A DNA stretch of 30,302 nucleotides from a virus: the IMG/VR virus record IMGVR_UViG_3300043409_002784, positions 1-30,302 of that record; one strand, written 5' to 3'. Below, piece by piece: positions 8,023-17,300 of this stretch (its first letter is position 1; each line of letters begins with the position of its first letter). The translations under genes were made by a program, and so were the position numbers. The notes beneath the pieces are model-generated. The model did not search any database and had not been told where the DNA came from. It was given only the letters and a program-made list of their open reading frames with translations.

Positions 8023-9491
8023 AAGAATTTGCAATTTTTAAAGCAGAAATACAAGACGGACTTAAAGAAAAAATTATTTCTAGTATGTCTATTTCTTCTA
8101 CATGTGAATTAGAAATATGTGACCCTTTCCTATTAAACAACCCACTTAGGGCAGTAGCAGAAAATAAAAACCAGATGGATCTTCATTATTTGAAGTCTAT
8201 CTTGGTTACTACTGGCTGGAATAAAAATGATGATGTGTTTGATAAGGCAGAAGTTTGGACTGCAAGAAATACCCCATCTGATAAGCCATTTAATTATGAG
8301 CATGATCAAAAACAAATAATTGGACATATTACTGGATCTAAAGTAATTGATGAAGATGGCAATGATGTGGCAGAAGGAGTTAGTGTTGACGAATTGCCTA
8401 AAAAGTTTCACATCTTGACCTCTGCTGTACTTTATAAATTTTGGGAAGATCCAAAAAAACAAGAAGAGATGAATGATATAATCTCTGGTATAGCAAACAA
8501 CAAATGGTTTGTTTCTATGGAAGCATTATTTAATAATTTTGACTATGCTATGGATGATGGTGTTGCTGCCAAAGTAATTGCTAGAAATGAAAAGACTGCT
8601 TTTCTAACTAAACATTTACGAGCATATGGCGGTAATGGTGTCTTTAATAATATCAAGATAGGAAGAGTTTTAAAGAACATTGTCTTCTCTGGAAAGGGGC
8701 TTGTCCGCAAGCCAGCCAATCCAGAAAGTATTATTTTTGATGAAACGGAAGCTTTTATTACAAGTTCGGTGTACCAATTAGATGAGACTACAAAGTCAAA
8801 GGAGATCATTATGAGCATTGAAGAAGTTAAAGAAGAAAAAATTGTTGCTGAATTTCCACCAGAAGAAAAGAAGGAAGAAACTTCTGAAGATCCAGCGATT
8901 AAAGAAAAGGATAAAGAAGAAGAAGTAGAAGCAAACAAGTGGTGGGAAGATAAGAAAAAGAAAATGGAAGAAGAAGCTTCTATGCATGAAGAAGACAAAA
9001 AGAAAATGATGGCTGAATCTGAAGCCATGAAAAAACAATTAAACATGGTTGTTAACGAACTTAACAGCATGAAGAAAGAAAAAAGCATGAGTGATCGTGC
9101 AAGCTTGGTAATCGAAAAGTTTGGCATGAATAAAGATGAGGCTACTTTGGTAGTTTCTGCATTAAGTACTCTTAATGATGATTCCTTTGCCACTGCTGTT
9201 AATGTGCAGTCTGATTACTTTAATAAAAAAATGTCTGAATACAAATCTGGAAAAACTGTTAATGAAGAAGCACCAGCTAAAGATCCAGAAGAAGACAAAA
9301 AGAAAAATCCAAGTGAAAATGTAGAAATTAGTGAAGATCCAGCAGATGTTAAAGCATCTGCATCTATCTTGGAAACCGCTGAAGTTAAATCAGATGCTGC
9401 TCTTGCAACTTCAGAAAGTTCTAATGGTGTAAAGCAAGTAGCATCGCAAATTGCGTCTTATTTTGGTTTAGAAACATCGGCCACAGAGTAA
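8019..9491 (+). CDS. Prohead maturation protease fused to scaffold
   Basis: This 490-residue protein has two parts. Residues about 50-255 look like a herpesvirus/phage-type prohead serine protease: YEHDQKQIIGHITG supplies the expected histidine (H95, with H108 nearby) and WFVSMEALFNNFDY supplies the candidate serine (S166), in the order and spacing of the family. From residue 265 the sequence becomes very acidic, lysine-rich and coiled-coil-like (EEKKEETSEDP..., KKKMEEEASMHEEDKKKMM), then a helical end, as in capsid scaffolds that are removed after assembly. An internal in-frame start at 8811 with a strong ribosome binding site could make the scaffold alone. The gene lies just before the decoration and capsid genes, as in lambda. 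Catalytic residues are assigned by pattern only. Confidence 0.82.
   Translation: MKEFAIFKAEIQDGLKEKIISSMSISSTCELEICDPFLLNNPLRAVAENKNQMDLHYLKSILVTTGWNKNDDVFDKAEVWTARNTPSDKPFNYEHDQKQIIGHITGSKVIDEDGNDVAEGVSVDELPKKFHILTSAVLYKFWEDPKKQEEMNDIISGIANNKWFVSMEALFNNFDYAMDDGVAAKVIARNEKTAFLTKHLRAYGGNGVFNNIKIGRVLKNIVFSGKGLVRKPANPESIIFDETEAFITSSVYQLDETTKSKEIIMSIEEVKEEKIVAEFPPEEKKEETSEDPAIKEKDKEEEVEANKWWEDKKKKMEEEASMHEEDKKKMMAESEAMKKQLNMVVNELNSMKKEKSMSDRASLVIEKFGMNKDEATLVVSALSTLNDDSFATAVNVQSDYFNKKMSEYKSGKTVNEEAPAKDPEEDKKKNPSENVEISEDPADVKASASILETAEVKSDAALATSESSNGVKQVASQIASYFGLETSATE
8801..8805 (+). promoter_or_regulatory. Internal ribosome binding site for a separate scaffold
   Basis: GGAGATCATT stands directly before an in-frame ATG (8811), with AAA ahead of it. 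It is almost the same as the initiation sequence of free-standing genes in this window: GGAGATTATT before 11088 and GGAGATTACT before 20368. It falls exactly at the change from protease domain to acidic scaffold. Confidence 0.72.
8811..9491 (+). CDS. Internal in-frame scaffold protein (predicted)
   Basis: A 226-residue product (MSIEEVKEEKIVAEF...) read in the same frame as the protease-scaffold protein from an internal ATG. It contains only the acidic coiled-coil region and the helical C-terminus. It parallels lambda Nu3, which is made from an internal start within gene C and acts as the scaffold in many copies while the full-length protease is made in few. The strong ribosome binding site and the exact domain boundary are seen in the sequence; production of the shorter protein is inferred. 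Confidence 0.62.
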   Translation: MSIEEVKEEKIVAEFPPEEKKEETSEDPAIKEKDKEEEVEANKWWEDKKKKMEEEASMHEEDKKKMMAESEAMKKQLNMVVNELNSMKKEKSMSDRASLVIEKFGMNKDEATLVVSALSTLNDDSFATAVNVQSDYFNKKMSEYKSGKTVNEEAPAKDPEEDKKKNPSENVEISEDPADVKASASILETAEVKSDAALATSESSNGVKQVASQIASYFGLETSATE

Positions 9492-9506
9492 TAAAAGGAG
9501 AGACTA

Positions 9507-9974
9507 ATGGCTCTTAAATCTGACCGTAATGTACTTGAAACTGACATTTCTTTGGTTTGCAACGATGTTGTAAGCAAAGGTCTTGTTCTTGTTTATGGTA
9601 CTCAAGCTTCTGGTGTTGGTAACGAAACTCCAGGTGTTGTATCCTTGGTTTCAAATCCATCTGGATATAAAGTAGCTGGTTTGACTTTGGCAAGCTTTGT
9701 AAGCATTGACCAAACTCGTCAGCATCGCAACTTTATGAAAGATGAACAAGTAATTGGCGAAAAAGCTCCATTGCTTCGCAAGGGTTATGTTGTAACTGAT
9801 GCCGTAGCTGGTACGCCAGCACCCGGTGCTCCAGCATATCTTGTTGCAAATGGTGTTCTATCAACTGTGGTTTCTAATACTGGTGGTGTAGTTGCTACTC
9901 CATTGGTTGGGGCTTTTGCTACTGCAAAAGATGAAAGTGGTTTCGCAAAAGTTTACATTGACCTTCCCGCATAA
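9507..9974 (+). CDS. Head decoration or capsid-stabilising protein (likely)
   Basis: A 155-residue glycine-, valine- and alanine-rich protein with almost no cysteine and a beta-rich look (GLVLVYGTQASGVGNETPGVV..., VNGVLSTVVSNTGG). It lies between scaffold/protease and major capsid protein, the position of lambda gpD and of many 'capsid cement' proteins, and has a strong AAAAGGAGAG ribosome binding site, as expected for a protein needed in hundreds of copies. The middle section (GEKAPLLRKGYVVTDAVAG) resembles small head proteins of the DUF2190 kind, but I cannot confirm this. Position and expression signal carry most of the weight. Confidence 0.6.
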   Translation: MALKSDRNVLETDISLVCNDVVSKGLVLVYGTQASGVGNETPGVVSLVSNPSGYKVAGLTLASFVSIDQTRQHRNFMKDEQVIGEKAPLLRKGYVVTDAVAGTPAPGAPAYLVANGVLSTVVSNTGGVVATPLVGAFATAKDESGFAKVYIDLPA

Positions 9975-9998
9975 CTTTAAAAAAGGAGAGATAGTTCC

Positions 9999-10991
9999 AT
10001 GAAGACACCAACTCCAGAAATGGTAGACTTGTTGAGAAAGTCAGGCAGCAACAATTATGAAGTTGCTTGTGCTGCACAAGTTGAATTGGCAAAAGCTTTG
10101 ACCCTCCCTCTTCGTCAGGGTATTGTTAACGGAGATATTGTTAGCAATATTTTTGAAACAGTAGCATTTGCTCCTGGTACCGCTGTAGAATTTCCTTTGG
10201 ATTTTCTTGCCCCAGGTACTGAGAAAGATTTTGTTGCTTATACGATTCCTGCACAGGGCAAAATTCCTGAGCGAAGCGTAGAAGGCGATTATGTAATGGT
10301 TCCTACCTATGAAGTTGGTGCTTCCATCGACTTCTCCCTGCGTTATGCTAGGGATGCAAGGTGGGATATCATTGGTCGAGCAATGCAAGTTCTTGAAGCA
10401 TCCTTTGTTCGTAAAATGAATAGCGATGGCTGGAGAACTATTCTTGCTGCTGGCGTTGGTCGTGGCCTTGTCATTTATGACGATGCTGCTGCTGCTGGCT
10501 ATTTTAGCAAGAGGCTAGTTGCTCTTCTCAAAACTTCCATGAGGCGAAATACTGGTGGTAATAGTACCTCGATTAATCGTGGTAAGCTTACTGACCTTTA
10601 TATCAGTCCAGAAAGTCTTGAAGACATTCGTGGATGGCAGATTGGTGAAGTTGATGACTTTACCCGAAGGGAAATCTTCGTTCAAGAAGAAACTCCACTT
10701 CCAAGGGTATTTGGCGTTAACCTTCATGACCTTGATGAAATTGGCGTTGGTCAAGAATTCCAGAAGTATTATGCTGGACCTCTTGGTGCATCTATGCCAG
10801 GCAGCAAAGTTGAAATTGTTATCGGCTTAGACCTTGATAAACAAGACAGCTTTGTTCATCCTGTTCGTCAAGAAATCGAAGTTTACGAAGATCCTACTTT
10901 CCATCGTCAACGCAGGATGGGCATGTATGGTTTTGGTGAACACGGCTTTGCTGTACTTGATAACCGAAGGGTTCTTCTTGGTGCAGTGTAG
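9999..10991 (+). CDS. Major capsid protein, HK97 fold
   Basis: A 330-residue protein that forms the shell. Order and composition fit the HK97-fold family: an N-terminal helical arm (TPEMVDLLRKSGSNNYEVAC), a strand-loop segment rich in proline and glycine (FAPGTAVEFPLDFLAPGTEK), the long spine helix region (WDIIGRAMQVLEASFVRKMN), a P-domain section with DLYISPESLEDIRGW, and a C-terminal half ending in KVEIVIGLDLD... and EIEVYEDPTFHRQ. The gene follows the protease and decoration genes, has a strong ribosome binding site (AAAAAAGGAGAG) and is closed by an intrinsic terminator, consistent with very high expression. Its codons and composition are a little richer in GC than the terminase/portal genes, also typical of abundant proteins. 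Confidence 0.87.
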   Translation: MKTPTPEMVDLLRKSGSNNYEVACAAQVELAKALTLPLRQGIVNGDIVSNIFETVAFAPGTAVEFPLDFLAPGTEKDFVAYTIPAQGKIPERSVEGDYVMVPTYEVGASIDFSLRYARDARWDIIGRAMQVLEASFVRKMNSDGWRTILAAGVGRGLVIYDDAAAAGYFSKRLVALLKTSMRRNTGGNSTSINRGKLTDLYISPESLEDIRGWQIGEVDDFTRREIFVQEETPLPRVFGVNLHDLDEIGVGQEFQKYYAGPLGASMPGSKVEIVIGLDLDKQDSFVHPVRQEIEVYEDPTFHRQRRMGMYGFGEHGFAVLDNRRVLLGAV

Positions 10992-11016
10992 TGTTAAAAT
11001 ATTAAATAAAATAAAG

Positions 11017-11045
11017 CAGTCCTCTTTACGAGGGCTGTTTTTTTT
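11017..11045 (+). terminator. Rho-independent terminator after the capsid gene
   Basis: CAGTCCTC, loop TTTAC, GAGGGCTG forms an 8-bp stem with one G-T wobble, followed by eight T. The stem can be extended by A-T pairs between the A-run before it and the T-run after it. It lies 25 bases after the capsid stop codon and separates the head operon from the fibre genes, which suggests a new promoter shortly downstream or partial read-through. Confidence 0.9.
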
Positions 11046-11087
11046 GTTATATTAATCAAAGGATTTAAAAACACAAAGGAGATTATT

Positions 11088-11339
11088 ATGGCTAAAGAAC
11101 CAACAATTTTTGAAAAAGCAGCTAATTTTGCAATAGCATTAACCAAACATGTTGCTACTGGAATGCCAACTTTAACAGAAGACAAAGTAAAAATACGATT
11201 AGACATTTGTGATACATGCCCCGAAGTAAATAAGTCTAGCCCTAATTGGACATGTACAAAGTGTGGTTGTAATTTAAAGGTAAAAGCTAGTTGGGCTGGT
11301 CAAGATTGCCCTATTAAAAAGTGGCCAGCGATTACTTAA
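11088..11339 (+). CDS. Small zinc-ribbon-like phage protein
   Basis: An 83-residue protein whose C-terminal half carries six cysteines: ICDTCP, then CTKCGCNLKVKASWAGQDCP, giving C-x2-C...C-x2-C-x-C...C, a pattern that fits a zinc ribbon. The N-terminal half is helical (TIFEKAANFAIALTKHVA). Proteins ending in 'RL.IC..CP...C..CGC.L..K..W....CP...W' are common small phage genes near capsid and fibre genes, but their role is not known to me. It is the first gene after the terminator, with an ideal AAAGGAGATTATT ribosome binding site. Confidence 0.78.
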   Translation: MAKEPTIFEKAANFAIALTKHVATGMPTLTEDKVKIRLDICDTCPEVNKSSPNWTCTKCGCNLKVKASWAGQDCPIKKWPAIT

Positions 11340-11373
11340 TATATGGTGTATTTATCTTTGGAGAAAACAAAAT

Positions 11374-14300
11374 ATGCACTTCCAAAGAAACATAACACGA
11401 ATACAAGATCAAGATGACTTTTCTGGAGTACCAACCTCTGGAGAAGTTATTTTTTTTGATGGTCAAAGTTTTATTACAGCAGATATTACTGGATATCAAG
11501 GATCGCAGGGTAGACAAGGAAATCAAGGATTTCAAGGCATAATTGGTTTTCAAGGTTTAACTGGGGCAGGAAGTCAGGGTGATCAAGGTCTAATTGGATT
11601 GCAGGGTTTTCAAGGCATTGTGGGAACCACAGGTTTACAAGGATTCCAAGGCAACCAAGGTTTACAAGGAATTGTTGGAACAACTGGTTCACAAGGCTTT
11701 CAAGGTGTCGTTGGAACCATAGGTTTACAAGGATTCCAAGGCTTTCAAGGTGTCGTTGGAACCACAGGTTTACAAGGATTCCAAGGCTTACAAGGCATTG
11801 TTGGAACAATTGGTAGCCAAGGATACCAAGGCTTTCAAGGTATAGTGGGAACCATAGGTTCACAAGGCTTTCAAGGTATTGTAGGAACCACAGGTAATCA
11901 AGGAACTACTGGTTCTGGAGTTACAATAGAAGGTTCTAATACTTGGCAAAACATATTCAATAATGAAACTAGTAATTCTATAATTGGTGATATGTGGATA
12001 CTCACATCTGTAGCACAAGGTACTGCATCTCAAGCATGTCCAAATCCTTCTGTTGGCACAGCTTCTGCTGGAGATGGGCTTGTATACACAGGAACATCAC
12101 CAATTTATTGGCAAAATGTTGGACCTATTCGTGGCCCTCAAGGATCTAATGGTTCACAAGGTTTACAAGGCGTAGTAGGAACAACTGGTAGCCAAGGTTT
12201 ACAAGGCATTGTTGGAACAACAGGTAACCAAGGCAATCAAGGCTTTCAAGGAGTCGTTGGAACCACAGGTTCACAAGGTTCACAGGGTAACCAAGGCTTT
12301 CAAGGCATCGTTGGAACTACTGGAAACCAAGGCTCACAAGGATTGCAAGGCATAACTGGATTTCAAGGGATTGAAGGCGTAGCTGGAATAGATGCATTAT
12401 GGAACTTCACAGGTGCTTACAATGGCGGTGCAGCATATGCCGTAGGTGATATAGCAACCTATTTAGGGCAAACTTGGTATCGTGTAAATTCTAATGGCGG
12501 GAATGTTGGTGATGCCCCCATAGAAGGAACTTTTTTATGGACATTGATTTCTGCAAAAGGAGAGCAGGGTTCACAAGGAAACCAAGGAGAACAGGGTTTT
12601 CAGGGCGATCAAGGATCGCAAGGTGAACAGGGTTTCCAAGGAAATCAGGGTTATCAAGGCGAGCGTGGAATTGGTTCATTGTCTTGGACATACAAAGTAA
12701 ATACAACAACCCTTACAGATCTTGACCCTACCAATGATTATATAAGTTTTAATGCTGATCCTTTTACTTCGGCTACTCAAGTTAAAGTAGATGATAATCC
12801 ATACGGAATAAATACTACTTTACATGATTTATTCTTAAGTATTCAGAGTGGTTATTTAACTTTAACAGATCAAGCTAATCCTTCAACATATGTTACTTAT
12901 CAAATAACTTCTTGTGTAGATGGTACTGCAACAAACGATACTGAAGATGGAAGTTATGTAATCTTTAATGTAGCACTAGTTAGTACATACGGAGTAATAA
13001 ATAACGAAGATTTTGTTACTCTTTCTATTGGACTTGTTGGTTCACAAGGATCGCAAGGTAACCAAGGTTCACAGGGAAATCAGGGAGAGCAAGGAAATCA
13101 AGGTAGTCAAGGTGTACCTGGAACAGGAACTTCGAATTTTGAAGAAATAACCTCGAATTCTCCAGCGTTAGAAGTCGATAATACAGATCCAGACAATCCA
13201 GTAATAAACCTTCCTTCAAGTAACACCTCAACAGATGGCTATTTAAATTATAATGATTGGAATACTTTCAATAACAAAGGAACCTCAAACTTTGTTGGTA
13301 TAACTTCGTCTTCTCCAGTGTTAGAAGTCGATGCTTTTACAGACCCAAACAATCCAGTACTAAATATTCTTCAAAGTGATGTAACAACTGATGGTTATTT
13401 AAGCAGTGCAGATTGGAATACTTTTAATAATAAAGGCAGTTCAAACTTTGGTGGTATAACTTCCTTAACTCCAGTTTTAGAAATCGATAATACAGATCCA
13501 GACAATCCAGTATTAAATATTCTTCAAAGTGATGCAACAACAGATGGCTATTTAAGCAGTACTGATTGGAATACTTTCAATGACGGATTACAAGGTGAAC
13601 AAGGAGAACAAGGCTCACAAGGTGATCAAGGCAATCAAGGCACAACACCTTTAATTTGTACTACGCAAAACACAGGCGAATATTATTTTCAAACAGTAGG
13701 TGAAAATTACTATCAAAGCCCTATAGCAACAGGATTGGCATTTGCTGCTGGACAAATACTGTCTGTATACGCACCCACTGATAATATTATACAGTACATG
13801 AGAATAACTTCTTATAACCCCACAACAGGGGATATAGTTGCAGTCGTTACACATTCTTTAAGCCCAGGATTTAAAACATATAACACACTTTCAATTTGTC
13901 TTGCAGGAAAAATTGGTGAGCAAGGTAACCAGGGTTCCCAAGGAAACCAAGGTGATCAGGGAAATCAGGGCGAACAAGGTTCACAAGGTGACCAAGGATC
14001 ACAGGGCGACCAAGGTTTTCAAGGAAATCAAGGGGAACAAGGCAATCAAGGATTTCAAGGAGAACAGGGTTTTCAAGGTAATCAGGGAGATCAAGGAAAT
14101 CAAGGCTTTCAAGGTGAACAGGGTTATCAAGGATTTCAAGGCGAACAAGGGGAACAGGGCAATCAAGGAGATCAAGGTTTTCAAGGTGATCAAGGATCAC
14201 AAGGCGATCAAGGAAATTATGGAAATCAAGGCGATCAAGGATGGCAAGGAAACATAGGAATTAATTATAGAGGAAATTATAATTCTTCTCTTGTTTATAA

Positions 14301-17300
14301 TATTGGAGATGTCGTTGTTTATGATGGGCAAACCTTTTATTGCAAACAAACAGCATCGCTCGATTCCTTAATTGTTTCTGGTATCACAGGCGGTTCACTT
14401 TATAATGGCTATGGAATTTCTCAAGCTTCTGATCTGAATGGATATTATGTCAAGACATCATCTCCAGTTGGATATATGGGTGCTAGTACAAATGGTTTTA
14501 GTAACTATTATAAATTAGCAACTAATGCTGGCGAAGTTAATGGAACTGTTTATGTTCTTGGCCCTAATAATGTTTCTAGTTATGTTGGAGATGTGTCATA
14601 TCCTTTTTGGACACTTAATTATTTATCAGACAATAAACATAGTTATTTATACAATCCTACATCTAATCCAGCAGTAGTTCCGATTTCTGGATGGGAACAA
14701 TTTTTTTCTGATCCTTTTGGTGGCACATTTGCTGGAAATATAAATTTAACTAGTGCCACATTTTCTGTTGCTTCTAGTTATCCATATGATGGAAGTGATT
14801 TTTGGGATTTGATTGCAGCTAAAGGATCTCAGGGCAACCAAGGAAATCAAGGTGATCAAGGAGAACAGGGGTCGCAAGGCGATCAAGGTTCACAAGGAAG
14901 TCAGGGGGATCAAGGTAGCCAAGGAGAACAGGGGTTTCAAGGAAATCAAGGAGAACAAGGTTTTCAAGGTGAACAAGGTTATCAGGGTTTTCAAGGTGAA
15001 CAAGGATTACAAGGTGAACATGGTTTCCAAGGTGATCAAGGATCACAAGGAAATCAGGGAGATCAGGGATTACAAGGTGAACAAGGCAATCAAGGCTTTC
15101 AAGGTGAACAAGGGTTTCAAGGAAATCAAGGTGATCAAGGTGATCAAGGTGATCAAGGTTATCAAGGTTGGCAGGGTGAACAAGGGGATCAAGGTTGGCA
15201 GGGTGAACAAGGTTTTCAAGGCAATCAGGGCAATCAAGGTGAACAAGGTTTCCAAGGCAATCAGGGCAATCAAGGTGAACAAGGTTTCCAAGGCGAACAA
15301 GGATTGCAGGGTGAACAGGGTTTTCAAGGAAATAAAGGTGATCAAGGATCACAAGGTTTTCAAGGTGAGCAAGGCGAAAAGGGCGAACAAGGATTCCAAG
15401 GTGAACAAGGTAATCAAGGATCAGATGCGTTGTGGAATTTCACAGGTGCTTATAGTGGTGGTGCATCATATGCTGTAGGCGATGTAGCAACTTATTTAGG
15501 ACAAACTTGGTATCGCATTAATTCTAATGGTGGTAATGTTGGCGATACTCCCGCAGAAGGAACTTTCTGGACATTAATTGCTCAGAAAGGTGACCAAGGT
15601 TATCAAGGTCAACAAGGTTTACAAGGTAATCAGGGCGACCAAGGTCTTCAAGGAAATCAAGGAGAACAAGGATTCCAAGGTGAACAGGGATTACAAGGTG
15701 ATCAGGGTCATCAAGGGTTTCAAGGAGAACAGGGCGAACAAGGATTTCAAGGCAACCAAGGGTTTCAAGGTGAACAAGGAATTCAAGGTCATCAAGGAGA
15801 ACAAGGTTTTCAAGGAGAGCAGGGGGAACAAGGAATTCAAGGCCATCAAGGGTTCCAAGGTTATCAAGGTGAACAAGGTATTCAAGGAGATCAAGGCTAT
15901 CAAGGAGATCAAGGCTATCAAGGATTTCAAGGACAACAAGGAAATCAAGGAGATCAAGGATTTCAAGGCGAACAAGGAAATCAGGGTGAACAGGGATTGC
16001 AAGGATATCAAGGCAATCAAGGATATAGAGGCGAGTCTACTGGGGAAACATATTATTTTAATTACTCTATTGCATCTGATGTGGCTGGATATAAAGAACT
16101 TTCTATAACTCCAATTGCTACAGCCCAACAGATGGTAACAACATCATTGGCTGGAAGCACAGACAATATACTTATCGCCAGTTTCATAACGCCACAATTA
16201 GGGTTTTCAGTTATACCAGGTGGATCTCAGTTATTCCACCAACACTTTCTCAAGCAAGCCTCAAACGACCACATACAAACTTATATTACAATACAACTAG
16301 CAAATTCTACTGGAACGGCTATAGGGCCAATAATATCAACAAATGCTCCAATGATAGGGTGGACTGATTCTGTTAATGCAGTAGAAACATTAATGGATTT
16401 AGTGTTAACGACAACAACCATAGATCCTACTAATCGTATGATTGTTAAGATTTATGCAAATAACGATGACAGTACGGCCCATTCTTTAAAATGGTATACT
16501 GAAGGAACTACATATTATTCGTTTGTAAGAACAACTGTTAGTGTTGTTCCAGTAATGGGAGAGCAGGGTTACCAAGGTTTTCAAGGCAACCAAGGAAATC
16601 AAGGTCAACAAGGACTACAAGGTAATCAAGGTTCTCAGGGAGAACAAGGATTTCAAGGATTCCAAGGTGAACAGGGCTTACAAGGCAACCAAGGTTTTCA
16701 AGGAAATCAAGGATTCCAAGGGGAACAAGGATTTCAAGGCAATCAAGGATTCCAAGGAGAACAAGGTTTTCAAGGCAATCAAGGTTTCCAAGGCGAACAG
16801 GGTTTTCAAGGAAATCAGGGCGAACAGGGTTTCCAAGGAAATCAAGGAGAACAAGGTGATCAAGGATTTCAAGGTCATCAAGGTCATCAAGGCGAACAGG
16901 GAGAACAAGGGTTTCAAGGGCTTCAAGGTCATCAAGGAGAACAAGGATTTCAAGGTGAGCAAGGATTTCAAGGCAATCAAGGATTCCAAGGCGAACAAGG
17001 TTTCCAAGGAAATCAGGGTGAGCAAGGATTTCAAGGAGAACAGGGGAATCAAGGCGATCAAGGTTGGCAGGGTGAACAAGGTTTACAAGGAGATCAAGGC
17101 TATCAAGGAGAACAGGGAAATCAAGGTGATCAGGGATCACAAGGCGATCAAGGTAATTATGGCAATCAAGGTGACCAAGGGTATCAGGGATCAACTGGTA
17201 GTTTTGGCGGTGTAACAGTTGAATATAAAATAGACACAAACAATTATTCAATTAACGACCCAGGCGATAACTACATAAGATTTAACAATGCTTCTCTTGC

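Noticed and set aside
8543-9193. Reverse-strand 216-residue frame across the protease-scaffold gene
   Set aside because: A shadow of the acidic Glu/Lys-rich coding sequence, giving a Ser/Phe-rich meaningless protein with no ribosome binding site.
11047-11056. TTATATTAAT as a promoter for the fibre operon
   Set aside because: No matching -35 element at the right distance and such AT-rich strings are common in this genome; left as an open question instead of a feature.
13871-17251. Many long reverse-strand frames (Leu-Asp-rich or Leu-Ile-Ser-rich) and other forward frames (Lys-Val-Ile-rich) across the fibre gene
   Set aside because: They exist because the G-x-Q codon repeat keeps other frames free of stop codons. 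Composition is pure repeat, with no starts or domains.
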